NCBI GenBank assembly: GCA_905221605.1
Contig: CAJNDS010000132.1
Location: forward strand, 1 to 64,000
Length of the DNA: 64,000 nt
Reading direction: 5' to 3'
From: Symbiodinium natans
Lineage: Eukaryota > Sar > Dinophyceae > Suessiales > Symbiodiniaceae
A program made the translations under genes and the position numbers. Shown here one piece after another: positions 53,955 to 63,998 of this stretch. Numbering within the stretch: the first letter of the stretch is position 1; every line of letters begins with the position of its first letter. The notes under the pieces are model-generated. The model did no database searches. It saw nothing but the letters and a program-made list of their open reading frames with translations, and was not told the DNA's origin.

Positions 53955-54394
53955 CTAAACCCTAAACCCTAAATCCTAAACCCTAAACCCTGAACCCTAA
54001 ACCCCAAGGCTCAACCGTTTGTGGGCCCTGGTTCTTCAGTCCAGTTCAACCAAACAACGAGGGTTCCGAAAGTGGTGCAAATAGTAGGTCAAGGAGAGCA
54101 GACACAATGCACAGACTAAAGCCATCAAACTACACGAATAAATGCAAGTAAACATGCCCAGCACCTGGAACCCGAAGATACCGCTTATCATGGCCTGTAC
54201 AGGCCAATGTCGCCTTTTTTGGTTGCTCGAAGCCGTGATTATTACGTTTAGGGTTTAGGGTTTAGGGTTTAGGTTTCAAGGTACATCTGAAGTAGAGAGC
54301 CGTAGCTGCTCCGCCAAGCAACTAGCTGCTGTCATGGTTCCCAACAACACTTTCCGGGCAGTGTGTTCCGGGCAGTGTGCGCACGAGAGTATGA

Positions 54395-54630
54395 CTTGGT
54401 AGCCCAGTAACCATATTACAATAAGGGTACCCTGCTAAACTTTTGGGGTTTGGCTACTTTACAAGGGAACCTTGCGCAAAAAACGGGCAAGAGAGGTATC
54501 CTTGGCTGCACTTAGGAGGGTAGTAAAAAACAAAACTTTTTGCTGCCTTATTAAGAAACCCAATAAACCCAAAAAAGCTAAGGATCTAAAGTTACAGTAA
54601 AGCACCACAAAGTATCAATGGGCTGCCCTA
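54395..54630. mobile_element. Family A MITE interrupted by a family F element
   Basis: CTTGGTAGCCCAGTAACC starts at 54395. The F element occupies 54501-54611 and is flanked by GTATC (54496-54500 and 54612-54616). The remaining A end is the degenerate ATGGGCTGCC at about 54620. Nested insertion shows F was active after A. Confidence 0.8.
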
Positions 54631-54669
54631 AACCCTCAACCCTCAACCCCCAAGAAGGGCAAAACGGGC

Positions 54670-54987
54670 ATGACTGGGCCACCAGGGTCCAAGAAGCGTG
54701 AAACGATACGTTCGCATCATCCCTTGCTACTGGCTGTGCTTACCCCCTATGCAGCAGATGGGAAATCGGGGTACAGTACCCTCCTCGTTTTTGTTTGTTT
54801 GGGGGTGGGGGGGGAGGGGGGGGGGGGGGAGGGGGTTCCTAGAACAAGGATTCTGGCACATTACGGGGTACGGACATGCCTCCGATGCACCCCTGGATTC
54901 AATCCCCAGACGACAGCAAGAAGAAGCCCCTCAACACTAGCCTCTACTTCCGGGGACAGAAACACCCGTAGGTCTTTCGAGGGTTGA
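54670..54987 (+). CDS. Weak candidate exon
   Basis: ATG at 54670 opens MTGPPGSKKRETIRSHHPLL LAVLTPYAADGKSGYSTLLV before a G-rich tract (54805-54832). The stretch beyond the tract (FNPQTTARRSPSTLASTSGD) could be another exon. The frame is open in two registers, so support is limited. Confidence 0.35.
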   Translation: MTGPPGSKKRETIRSHHPLLLAVLTPYAADGKSGYSTLLVFVCLGVGGEGGGGEGVPRTRILAHYGVRTCLRCTPGFNPQTTARRSPSTLASTSGDRNTRRSFEG

Positions 54988-55183
54988 GTCACCCTACTTG
55001 CCATTAAACTGCAAACCCTAAACCCTAAACCACAAAATCCTGCGTATACGGCACTGAACCCTAAGCCCTAAGCCCTAAACCCTATACTCTAAAACGAAAC
55101 TCCCATGCCCAGAACCCACACCCGGGCTTCCCACAAACCGCCGGCCCGCTGTAGGAGCCATCGCTCAGGAATTCCGTGTAGAC

Positions 55184-55275
55184 CTGGTTTAGGGTTTAGG
55201 GTTTAGGGTTTAGGGTTTAGGGTTTAGGGTTTAGGGCTTAGGGTTTAGGGTTTAGGGTTAGGGTTTAGGGCTTGG
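55184..55275 (+). repeat. TTTAGGG array
   Basis: About 12 units, one 6-bp unit. Confidence 0.95.
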
Positions 55276-55396
55276 GGCTTGGCTTTCTTGCAGAAACAGG
55301 CTGGTCAGGGCTCTTGTTCATGAACTCTTCGTAGCTGATGCAATCCTAAACCCTAAACCCTAAACCCTAAACCCTAAACTCTTCGTAGCTGATGCA
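55276..55396 (-). CDS. Candidate EF-hand-like exon split by a telomere-type insertion
   Basis: On minus the bases below 55342 read ISYEEFMNKSPDQPVSARKP SPK. ISYEEF fits positions 8-13 of an EF-hand calcium-binding loop, and DSNGM (positions 3-7) is encoded just upstream near 55402-55416, but the two parts are separated by a CCCTAAA insert and a 19-bp duplication. The fit is partial and one base out of register, so this is a suggestion only. Confidence 0.35.
55324..55396. repeat. Five-unit CCCTAAA array with a 19-bp direct duplication on each side
   Basis: ACTCTTCGTAGCTGATGCA occurs at 55324-55342 and again at 55378-55396. Between them lie 35 bases of CCCTAAA repeat and nothing else. Confidence 0.95.
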
Positions 55397-55583
55397 TACC
55401 ATTGCTGTCTCGAAACCCCTGATGCACCCTGCTCGACCCTAACCTCCTAAGCCCTGCATGCGTAACTCAGGGCCTCCACTTGCGAACCTTCAACCCTCTT
55501 TGGGGTTTAGGGTTTAGGGTTCAGGGTTTAGGGTTTAGGTTTTAGGGTTAAAGTTTAGACTTTAAACCCGACTGGCCGTTGGA

Positions 55584-55787
55584 TTGCAACAGAGGTGCCG
55601 CGTCGGCCCCCGCATGGTAGCAGGTGCCAATGTCTGGGTAGAATCCAAAGTAGGCACATTTGAGCTCGGTGCTCTTCACCTCACATTGCTGTCTGGTAAC
55701 AGAATCTTGATCAGAGACGGGGTGTGTTTCGCTCGTAAATATCGTTTCAAACCTGCCTGCGCCATGTACCGATTATCTGTTCTGTAA
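55584..55787 (+). CDS. Candidate terminal exon, unknown protein
   Basis: The + frame after GGTAGCAG (about 55624) reads ANVWVESKVGTFELGALHLT LLSGNRILIRDGVCFARKY RFKPACAMYRLSVL, TAA. Alternating hydrophobic residues suggest beta structure. No repeats; one of the more convincing single exons. Confidence 0.6.
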   Translation: MQQRCRVGPRMVAGANVWVESKVGTFELGALHLTLLSGNRILIRDGVCFARKYRFKPACAMYRLSVL

Positions 55788-55917
55788 ATGCATATTAACA
55801 TGGCTGTTCTAGTTCCCGCTATTCTGAATAACGTTGTCGAGGACATACAGACTTAACCTCACACGCACTACTCATACTCGGATCTGACGATGTCAATACC
55901 ACCGACACCCCCCTAAA

Positions 55918-55992
55918 CTCTAAACCCTAAACCCTAAACCCTAGACCCTAAACCCTAAACCCTAGACCCTAAACCCTAAACCCTAAACCCAA
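55918..55992 (-). repeat. CCCTAAA array
   Basis: About ten units with three TAGACCC variants at regular spacing. Confidence 0.95.
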
Positions 55993-56284
55993 GGATCGCA
56001 AGTTCGGCTGTCTCTAGTAAAAGCACGGTTCGCCGACGAAGACCGAAGCCATTTTGTTCCCTAGTGCAATGATGGCTTTCTGGGCAATGCCATCATTCCT
56101 AGGGATAAGATGTCTTATTGAAGAACACCGTCTTTTTGATAGGGAAAAGGACACACTGTAAGTAACTCTAAAGAATGATCTGATTTATTCCGTGATATTT
56201 GTTCCCCCACCCTCCCATGTCAAAAACAATCAAACAATTTACTGGGGTTGCTGAACATAATTGGAAGTCAATCAAAATTCTTAA

Positions 56285-56470
56285 ATGAGTTCTACTATGG
56301 AACAGGCTGGGAACATTTTACGAGAATACGGGAGCACTCTGCCCGACATATTTGCAACTCTTATAGCTCTAAGCCTTAGGACTAAATTGTCGGTTAATAG
56401 TGAAAGTAATTTCATTAGTGTAGCTGACCTCCAAGTATTTTGGTCACGATGGCTACGTCCCATGCCGTGA
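56285..56470 (+). CDS. Candidate small protein or exon
   Basis: ATG at 56285 opens a 61-codon frame: MSSTMEQAGNILREYGSTLP DIFATLIALSLRTKLSVNSE ..., stop TGA. It lies in a 700-bp stretch free of telomere repeats. Balanced composition with a hydrophobic middle. The minus strand is also open over most of it. Family unknown. Confidence 0.5.
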   Translation: MSSTMEQAGNILREYGSTLPDIFATLIALSLRTKLSVNSESNFISVADLQVFWSRWLRPMP

Positions 56471-56495
56471 CCAAACTGGATCTATACTAGTCCAT

Positions 56496-56792
56496 TTGAA
56501 AAGCATATCAGATGTAAGAACATGTGTAATTCGTCGATTTACATGGCCTCCCGGTAGGTCATGGGGAGTGAGCATGTACACATACATGGGCCTTCCAAAG
56601 GTTCAGGGTCACACTTTGACAGAAACTATGGAGGCGCAGGATGTCGCACTCACCCATGGTTTTTTGCTCGAACCCTTAAGCACGAAGCTTCGTAGCCAGA
56701 CAGGAGCCCCTGACTACGAAACCCTAAACCCTAAACCTTCACCCCAGCTTTTGAAACGTCCCAACACCATCCCCACCGCCCCCCACGGCTAG
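56496..56792 (+). CDS. Candidate exon
   Basis: A 98-codon + frame. The central part reads MGLPKVQGHTLTETMEAQDV ALTHGFLLEPLSTKLRSQTG and runs into CCCTAAA units (TLNPKP) near 56720, so the exon likely ends there. Product unknown. Confidence 0.45.
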   Translation: MKSISDVRTCVIRRFTWPPGRSWGVSMYTYMGLPKVQGHTLTETMEAQDVALTHGFLLEPLSTKLRSQTGAPDYETLNPKPSPQLLKRPNTIPTAPHG

Positions 56793-56965
56793 GCAGCTTT
56801 CCGATCTCCCCCCCCCCTCCCCCCCAATTGTCCAGGCTTCTGACGCAGGCTTCTTGGCACTCGCGCCAGGTTCGGGTCTGCATTTGCGACGAGATGGGAG
56901 AGTAGTACCTGCTCCCCGAGTTTGAGCTTTCAGGGAGGTGCAAGGCCTTGGTGATCTTTCCGAAT

Positions 56966-57066
56966 ATAAGGGTCGGAATTTTTACCAATAACATTCCCTT
57001 ACGGTCCCTTTGTAATTCTACCATGAAAACCCCAGAACCCTATTCTAATTATTCAGGCCCCTATAT
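56966..57066. mobile_element. Family C MITE
   Basis: TATAAGGGTCGGAATTTTTACC... to ...CCTATTCTAATTATTCAGGCCCCTATA. Confidence 0.75.
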
Positions 57067-57394
57067 TAAACGCTTAGGGTAAGGCTTCGCACGAAGGTCT
57101 CTTCTGGGCTCAGGGTTTAGGGTTTAGGGTTTAGGGCTTAGGGTTTAGGGTATAGGTCGTCAGAATGCAACCGCGGATCGGATTTGCGGGCTTGGGGTGT
57201 TTAGGTGAAGGAAGATTTAAGCTGCGGGCCCAGCGCACATATGTTCATCGCCCTGAACCCGAAACCCGAAACCCGAAACCCTGAACCCTAAACCCTAAAT
57301 CCACGCCTTGCATTCTTGAAGACGCAGCCATCAATCAGGGTGGCCTGGGGAAAGCTCACCTCGGCCTCCAGTGCAGAGGAAAGGTGAGCTCGGT

Positions 57395-57715
57395 AGGTTT
57401 TGGGGTTTAGGGAGTTTAGGGAGTTTAGGGAGTTTAGGGAGTTTAGGGAGTTTAGGGAGTTTAGGGGGTTTTGGGAGTTTAGGGAGTTTAGGGGTTTAGG
57501 GGGCTCAGGGGGTTTAGGGGGTTTAGGGGGTTTAGGGGGTTAAGGGGGTTTAATGGGGTTTGGGGGTTTGGGGGTTTAGGGGGTTTAGGGGGTTTAGGGG
57601 GTTTAGGGGGTTTAGGGGGTTTAGGGGGTTGGGGGGTTTAGGGTTTATGGGGTTTGGGGGGATTGGGGGGATTGCGGGGTTTAGGGTTTAGGGGGTTTAG
57701 GTGTTTATGTTATTA
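57395..57715 (+). repeat. Variant telomere-type arrays: GGGAGTTTA and GGGGGTTTA
   Basis: About seven units of the 9-mer GAGTTTAGG, then about 20 units of GGGGGTTTA and close variants, followed by a TTATTATTATT/T-run and poly-G (57750-57768). Homogeneous blocks of different unit length side by side. Confidence 0.95.
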
Positions 57716-57732
57716 TTATTAGTTTTATTTTT

Positions 57733-57769
<37 letters not shown>

Positions 57770-57895
57770 TGGGGGTTAGGGGCTTGGGGTATTAGGCTTT
57801 AGGGTTGTCAGGGTTCAGGGTGAGTAGGGTTTGGGGTAGGGTTTAGGGTTTAGCTTAGGGCTTAGGAAATTTTGGGTTTAGGGTTGAGGGGTGTC

Positions 57896-58108
57896 CTAGT
57901 TATACACAGAGTCAGACGGTCCCTGGGTCATGAGCAACAACAAAGGTGCCCATATTGAGTGTAGCAAGTGGTGTGGGCTTAGGAAACTGTGACTCATAAG
58001 CGGGTTTGTGCGGTCTTTCATGCACGTTCTGCGAGGATCACAATTCTGCGACGCTAGACCTCTAAACCTTAAACCATAAACTGCTCTGACTTCACGGACG
58101 CAAAGCAC
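57896..58108 (-). CDS. Candidate terminal exon
   Basis: A 70-codon minus frame ending MSHSFLSPHHLLHSIWAPLL LLMTQGPSDSVYN, TAA. His/Leu-rich. It could be the last exon downstream of the stretch at 58069-58329, or independent. Confidence 0.4.
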   Translation of the reverse strand: MLCVREVRAVYGLRFRGLASQNCDPRRTCMKDRTNPLMSHSFLSPHHLLHSIWAPLLLLMTQGPSDSVYN

Positions 58109-58329
58109 TCGATTTTCCGGTTTGGAGTTGAATCAGGGCGCCTGGTAAACGAAGATCCGCATGACGTGCTAGAGAGGGCAAGTATGCTGCCATGCACACC
58201 GACAGACCCACGCACATATGCAACTTCAACTACATGCCGCCTTTTTGGGAAGGAACGTGCTGCTGAATAGCTTGGACACCTGGGTTTGGGGACATGATCG
58301 TTGAAGCTCATTACCATAGAGGAAGACAC
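58069..58329 (-). CDS. Candidate coding exon, unknown protein
   Basis: An 86-codon minus frame: MSFNDHVPKPRCPSYSAARS FPKRRHVVEVAYVRGSVGVH GSILALSSTSCGSSF..., ending EQFMV and TAA. Several ATGs near its start (MSSSMVMS) make a real N-terminus plausible. Unknown family. Confidence 0.55.
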   Translation of the reverse strand: MSSSMVMSFNDHVPKPRCPSYSAARSFPKRRHVVEVAYVRGSVGVHGSILALSSTSCGSSFTRRPDSTPNRKIECFASVKSEQFMV

Positions 58330-58513
58330 GAGTTTTGTCCAGATGTCATGTGCCCTGGCTTCCCAAAGAAGCCAACAAACAACACATCACACCATAAGGC
58401 CCTTAAAACCAAGTCACGAACCCTAGAACCCCATCCTCAAGCCCCCGAAACCCTGAAACCTCAACCCTGACAGTACAGCAGTGGTAAACCTATGCAAGCC
58501 TTGATTTGCCACA

Positions 58514-58615
58514 GCATGTCCCCTTACCCTAAACCCTAAACCCTAAACCCTAAACCCGAAACCCTAAACCCTACACCCTACACCCTACACCCTAAACCCT
58601 AAACCCTGAACTCTT
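58514..58615 (-). repeat. CCCTAAA array with CCCTACA variants
   Basis: About 14 units, including four consecutive CCCTACA units. Confidence 0.95.
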
Positions 58616-58811
58616 CTCTCCAATGGCCTGCGCCCCTGCCAATCGCAAGGCGCACGCCCAGACCAGCGCTATGTTCGACCAGGCCATCTAGATAGGCTAC
58701 GCCCAAGTGGGAAAAGAGGGCGAAACAAAAAAAGGCACGAGACCAAAGGAGTAACCGGAATGGCAATACACAGTCATCGTGATGATACGCCTGACTGGTG
58801 TAAAAAAACAT
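58599..58811 (-). CDS. Candidate exon, hydrophobic then basic
   Basis: A 70-codon minus frame: LPFRLLLWSRAFFCFALFSH LGVAYLDGLVEHSAGLGVRL AIGRGAGHWREEF, running into CCCTAAA units at its end. A hydrophobic stretch (LLLWSRAFFCFALF) could be membrane-associated. Likely ends near 58620. Confidence 0.45.
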   Translation of the reverse strand: MFFYTSQAYHHDDCVLPFRLLLWSRAFFCFALFSHLGVAYLDGLVEHSAGLGVRLAIGRGAGHWREEFRV

Positions 58812-59135
58812 CAGAAAAGAAATGGTCTCAGTGGGAGCAAAATGTGACGCAATGTTCTTGCTGGTAGGAAGGGATTCTGATTCTCACGTCGGCCGGGAGG
58901 ATCTTGTTGGCGACTACTCTTCAGCTTGCGTAGATGTTGCTTCCCGTGCTCAAGGACACCTTGAAGCCCTGAGCCCTAAGCCTAAGCCCTAAATCCGAAA
59001 TCCTAAACCCTAAATCCTAAACCCTAAACCCTACTTAAGGCCCGGAGGATGCTAAACAAAAGGAGCTTGAACATCTCTCAGCAAGAGGGGCCATCGCTGA
59101 AGGTTGGAAGCTGGGAGCCCGCGGAGGAGTGCCAC

Positions 59136-59200
59136 GGTTTAGGGTTTAGGGTTTAGGGTTTAGGGTTTAGGGTTTAGGGTTTAGGGTTTAGGGTTTAGGG
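59136..59200 (+). repeat. TTTAGGG array
   Basis: About nine units. AGGAGTGCCA occurs just before the array (about 59125) and again about 28 bases after its end, possibly a degraded duplication. Confidence 0.9.
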
Positions 59201-59599
59201 GTCCAGGGGCTGCGCAGAAGGAGTGCCAATGTTTGAGGTATGGTTGGAGTTGACGCGTTTGGGGGTTGAGAGGGTGTCAAGGGTCTAAAGGGCTTTTAGG
59301 GTTTAAAAGGCTTTAAGGGCTTTAAGGGTTTTAAGGGGTTATAAGGGTTTTAAGAGGTTTCAAGCGTTTGGGGCTTACGGTTGGGGTCTAGGGGCCGAGG
59401 GCTTGAACGAGGGGTTTGGGGTGTAGGGGTTCTGGGTTCAGGTTTTGCAGATTGCAAGCCACCCACAGTCCTGCCAACATTTTACTTTTGCGGGGGAGGT
59501 GGGGATTGCTACGGGTATCTTTTGGGAGGTTGTCTGAAGGCTGATAAGCAGTATGTGTGCACCTGCCCACAGAGTGCTTGCGTTCGGGGCTGCGTAATA

Positions 59600-59860
59600 T
59601 AGGGGTCGGAATAGTTGCGAACAGTATTCCCTTGTGGCCCCTTTATAAGTATACTAGAATAAGCCCCCCAAAAACCCTATTCTAATTATTAAGGCCCCTA
59701 TGCTATGAGTTATACTAGAATAACCCCCCCCCCCCCCACCAAAAAAAAAAGAACTAACCCTATTCGAATTATTCAGGCCCCTATATTCTGAATTATACTA
59801 GAATAACCCCCCAAAACCCTATTCTAAATATATTAAGGCCCCTAAGTTATAGGACTCAAA
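59600..59860. mobile_element. Family C MITE with tandem right halves
   Basis: A full copy (59600-59700, TATAGGGGTCGGAATAGTT...GGCCCCTAT) followed by two more right halves (about 59710-59786 and 59792-59856), each reading TATACTAGAATAACCCCC... to ATTNAGGCCCCTA. Confidence 0.8.
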
Positions 59861-59937
59861 CGTTGGTGTGGACAAGGCCCTTGCAGGCGGCAACCTTCGA
59901 GGAAGCTTTCACGTCAGCACCGTCCGGTGGCATTTTG

Positions 59938-60112
59938 GGGGCTTCCGAAAATAGGGTTTAGGGTTTAGGGTTAGGGGGTCCCTTTAAGGGGATTCGATCC
60001 TATTTTGGTATCCTAAAAGAAGTGTAAAGTACCCTTTTTGGCAGTCCCTTTAAGGGGATTCGATCCTATTTTGGTATCCTAGGAAGAAGTGAAAAGTGTA
60101 CTCATTCAGCTA
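59938..60112. mobile_element. Family G MITE with a 63-bp internal tandem duplication
   Basis: The phrase TCCCTTTAAGGGGATTCGAT CCTATTTTGGTATCCTA occurs at 59980 and again at about 60043. Ends match the 37759 copy (CCGAAAATAGGG). Confidence 0.7.
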
Positions 60113-60342
60113 CTAAGGGATGCTGGTGCAAAACGAGCCGCGCTGCTTCAACGTCTTTTGTCTCTGCCGGCACGCGGCTGCTCTGCAACAACGAAGTCGG
60201 GGTAGGCACCGGAGCTGCAACACCCAAAACCCCCAACCCTCAACCCTAAACCCTAGACCCTAATCCCTAAACCACCCTAAACGAGTTGAGGGTTCAGCTG
60301 TCAGGGCAGGAGCCAGGAGGTGTCAGCAGCCTTCAATATGGG

Positions 60343-60432
60343 CCTTTTCCTTGTATACCCCAAAATAGAATAGGATCCCCTTAGCAATGGGACCCCCAAA
60401 AAGGGTACCCCTACTTTCGGAAACCCCCCATA
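60343..60432. mobile_element. Family G MITE
   Basis: ...CCCCAAAATAGAATAGGATCCCC... to ...CCTACTTTCGGAAACCCCC. Confidence 0.65.
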
Positions 60433-61286
60433 TCAGCAAAATACAAAAAAAATAATTCCTAGGGAGATCATCGCCTTTGGGTCTGGTTGACCAGCAACAA
60501 GCCCTAGAACGCAGATTACAAACTAGAGCCTCTTGGACCCAATAAGGGTTGCATCCCAAACCCTAGGCCCCCTTTTCGCACTTCCATATTTGGGAGCTTT
60601 TCCGGGCCGTAGTAACTCTACTTTTGACTACTAAGGAGAGGGGGGAGGGGGGTGGGGGGGGGCCCTCACGGAGGGGGGAAAACTATAAAGCAAACAAATG
60701 CCTGTCCTAGGAGCTCCTTGTAGGCTTTCGGGTTTAGGCTCTATAGGGTTTAGGACAGCCCACCAGCCGGGACTCTACCAGCCTATATCCTGCAGTTAGG
60801 GGTTGAGTGTTGGTTTGGGAATGGGGTTTAGGGTTTAGGAGGTTAAGTTTAGGGCAACGCACGTTCTGTTTCTAAGTGCCGGGAACGCACGCTTCGCATT
60901 CCTCGCATGTCTAGACAGGTTTGTTTCCAAAAGAACCTTGTTGAGGCTTGGTAATATTATCGTGTTTTGGGGTGTAAACTCTTAGGGGGAACACCTTACC
61001 TCTATACTGAACTTGGCACCAGGGCAAAAAAGTACAATTTGAGCCGTTCCTTACGGATTATAGTAACCAATAATTGAAAAATGTTTTCCAAGTACCCCAA
61101 GATTTTTGGGAGGCTATAAACCCTGTAAACCCTATAAGCCCTCTAAGCCCGTAAACCCGTTTAACCCTCCTGCCCTTTTAGCCCCATAAACCCTACATGT
61201 TCCGGGCCCCGCCGGCTCAGAAAATCCAATCCTTGAGCTCCTCATCCAGCGAAACCAAGCACTCCTCAGCTAGGCTGGGGTTCGGT
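60433..61286. other. Unique sequence, no firm gene
   Basis: Contains a G-rich tract (60640-60662), scattered telomere-like words and a C-strand CCTATAAACC series at 61115-61195. No exon supported. Confidence 0.4.
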
Positions 61287-61289
61287 GCT

Positions 61290-61492
61290 TAGGGTTTAGG
61301 GTTTAGGGTTTAGGGTTTAGGGTTTAGGGTTTAGGGTTTAGGGTTTAGGGTTTAGGGTTTAGGGTTTAGGGTTTAGGGTTCAGGGTTCAGGGTTTAGGGT
61401 TTAGGGTTTAGGGTTTAGGGTTTAGGGTTTAGGGTTTAGGGTTTAGGGTTTAGGGTTTAGGGTTTAGGGTTTAGGGTTTAGGGTTTAGGGTG
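61290..61492 (+). repeat. Longest TTTAGGG array of the window
   Basis: About 28 units over 200 bp with only two TTCAGGG units. Confidence 0.98.
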
Positions 61493-61739
61493 TAGAGAAG
61501 GGAAGCTCGCTGGTGCTAAAAGCACCCGGGCCGCTCGTTTGCGTTAGCATGTAGTCCCACCCCAACCACCCAAACTATTCTCATTTAGGGTTTAGGGTTC
61601 ACCCCCAAACCCCCCTCAAGGGGGCTTTCTTGCTTTTTACAGAGAAGAGCAGGCTGGGGCCTCCCGAGCTTTGTGGAGCCTGTCAGTGGCTCGTAGGCTT
61701 CTGGGAGCTTTCATGGAGTAAAATGGAGGGGCGCCCAAA

Positions 61740-62480
61740 ACCGTCAATTGCAATACCAAAAACCAACATCCGGGCACATGCCGGAACTCGGGGCTTCATG
61801 CAGCCTTAAGGGCAGCAAACGGCGGCCGGCCCCTGTTTCCAAGCATGGGAGTAAAATGAAGCAGCAAAATGGTGTGGGGGGCAGCAGGGGCCTCGGCCGG
61901 CGCCTGCGTCCAAACAGAAAAACCCATGTCAGAAGTTCGCAGGGCAGAAAAACCATGTCAGGGTTTCAGGGGCGCGGCCAGGAATGCCAGGCAATTCCTA
62001 GCCCAAGGCGGGTCCAGGCGTCCCAAAAATCAGCAGGGTTGCAGGGCCAGAAGGGTGCCAGGGAGTGCACAGTCTCAGCAATTCTCAAGTAGGGGTGCCA
62101 GGATGGGTTGCAGGGAGGGTCCAGACAAGACAAGGGAGTCTTCAACAAGGGTCCCAAAAAGTTCCGGAAGGGTCCCCCAGAAGGGGTCGGTCCCAGGGTG
62201 CCAGGGGGTTCAGAATATTTTTTTGTAAAATCGTGCAGGTCGGTCCCTGGCCCAGAACGGGGGGGGGGGGGCCTGGAATCTGCCAGCCCGGGGCCCAGAC
62301 CCCGGCCGGGGGTACCCTCCGGACCCCGCAAAAAACCAAAAACACTTCGACTAATTATATTACATTCAGGGCCCATCAAGCTGAGGCCCACTCTGCGACC
62401 GGAATCCGGCTTGCAAACCTGACCCCACAAATCATGCTTTTAAGCAACCTAAACCAGCTCAAGAGATGAGTTAGCTGTTC
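61740..62480. other. GC-rich segment with different composition, no telomere repeats
   Basis: Degenerate GGGTGCCAGG / GGGTCCCAG words recur from 61960 to 62280, and three + frames are open together for long stretches, so ORFs there (up to 134 codons) are weak evidence. A poly-G run lies at 62261-62271. Confidence 0.5.
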
Positions 62481-62540
62481 GGCAGCGCGGAAACTTGGCA
62501 CGTCACTCATAGCGTTTTACTTCTCTAAAGCGCTAAGCTT

Positions 62541-62870
62541 CTATGAGACCACGTGGCACCCGCGCTCTTCAGCGCGGGAGCACACTGGGTTTCGGTGGGA
62601 CCCGCATTCTTCTGCGTGGGAATGCACTAAATTAAATCGGCGGGGCCCGCGTTCTTCTGCGTGGGACCGTGCCGGGTCTCGGTGGGCGACCGTGCCGGCT
62701 TCCGGCGGGACCCGCGTTCTTCTGCGTGGGACCGAACTGGGTTTCGGGGAGGCCCGCGTTCTTCTGCGTGGGACCGTGCCTGGTTTCGGTGGGACCCGCG
62801 TTCTTCTGCGTGGGACCGCACTGGGTTTCGGTGGGACCGCTAAATCCCTCCGTTCTTCTGCGTGGGACCG
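62541..62870. repeat. 42-bp tandem repeat (VNTR)
   Basis: The phrase TTCTTCTGCGTGGGACCG recurs at about 62607, 62652, 62717, 62758, 62801 and 62852, mostly 42-65 bases apart, with GGGTTTCGGTGGGACCCGCG between. A 42-bp unit keeps any frame open, so the repeated peptides (minus GPTQKNAG..., plus SAWDR...) are not evidence of a gene by themselves. Confidence 0.9.
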
Positions 62871-63039
62871 TGCACCCCGTTTGGGTTTTACAAGGCCCCG
62901 CTGCACCACTTTTTTCGTGTAGTTGTAGCGTTGTAGTCCAAGTGTCTGCCCAGCCGGTGCGTTGGTGTGTGGTCTGTAAAGCCCGGAGCGGGCTTGCCAT
63001 ATTGGTGGGCTTGCTTTTGGTACCGCCAAACGGTCAACC

Positions 63040-63215
63040 GTCCGGCTTCAACAGGAGGGGCCCAAATAGTAGGGCTTACGCCCTAGGTCGGAGGCGTAGC
63101 TAGGGACTGCAGGCCCCGTCTACCGGGAGGCTTTACCCTCCCTCACAATGGAGATGCTCGGTCGGGGACCTCGGTCGAAGCCTCGAGCGCCCATTTACAT
63201 GGACAGCGGCGCTCT
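63040..63215. other. Unique GC-rich stretch with inverted motifs
   Basis: TAGGGCTTACGCCCTA (63071-63086) is a perfect hairpin; CGGGAGGC and CCTCCC motifs follow. It could be structured RNA or an element end; I cannot identify it. Confidence 0.3.
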
Positions 63216-63218
63216 CGG

Positions 63219-63480
63219 CAGTTTAGGGTTTAGGGTTTAGGGTTTAGGGTTTAGGGTTTAGGGTTTAGGGTTTAGGGTTTACGGTTTGGGGCTTTTGGGA
63301 CTCCTGTTGTTTAGGGTTGAGGGTTTGGGGTTTAGGGCTCGCAATGCTTCGGGTTCATGACTCACAGTTTGACGGGCTCACTGTCAAGGGGTTTTGCCTT
63401 GAAGGCTCAGGACGTGAAGGGGTGGTGGGATTAGGGTTTGGGGTTTGGGGTTTCGGGTTTGGGGTTTAGGGACTTAGGGT
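63219..63480 (+). repeat. TTTAGGG array and variant words
   Basis: About eight perfect units (63222-63278), then unique sequence and TTTGGGG words at 63430-63470. Confidence 0.95.
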
Positions 63481-63879
63481 TCTAGGTGTAGGGCTAGGTT
63501 GCACAGCAACCAGGAATCAATAGGCCAAGGGTCAGAAAACGGGCGTCCAACACCCTTCCAAAAAACAATCAGTTTTGTAGGCTGGTGAGTAAGCCTTCAG
63601 GGAGTTTGCTCAACATTCCCCCTGAATTGGCTAAAAAAGAAATCCCTTAACAAGCTGAGCATCCGGTTCTGTCAGCTTGATGCTCGTCATCTTCCTTTCT
63701 AGGAGTGGAGGCGGCCCTGAACCCTAAACCCAAAACCCTAAACTCTAGACCGAAACCTAATCCTAAACCCTACACCTTAAACCCTAAAGCTGACCCGAAG
63801 CCTTCAACCATAAACCCAAAGCCCGATCAACCCATCGAGCGTAAACACGCAGGGCAGGGGCAGGGGCGAACTCACAGCT

Positions 63880-63998
63880 TCCGGGTTTAAACCCTAAACC
63901 CTCAACCCTCAACCCTCCTAAACCCTAAACCCTAAACCCTAAACCCTAAACCCTAAACCCTAAACCCTAAACCCTAAACCCTAAACCCTAAACCCCAT
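63880..63998 (-). repeat. CCCTAAA array at the window end
   Basis: About 14 units, ending in CCCCATCC, so it is another interstitial array and not a chromosome end within the window. Confidence 0.95.

Noticed and set aside
61748-62469. Several ORFs of 100-154 codons on both strands
   Set aside because: All frames are open together in a GC-rich, internally repetitive segment, so length is not evidence of coding.
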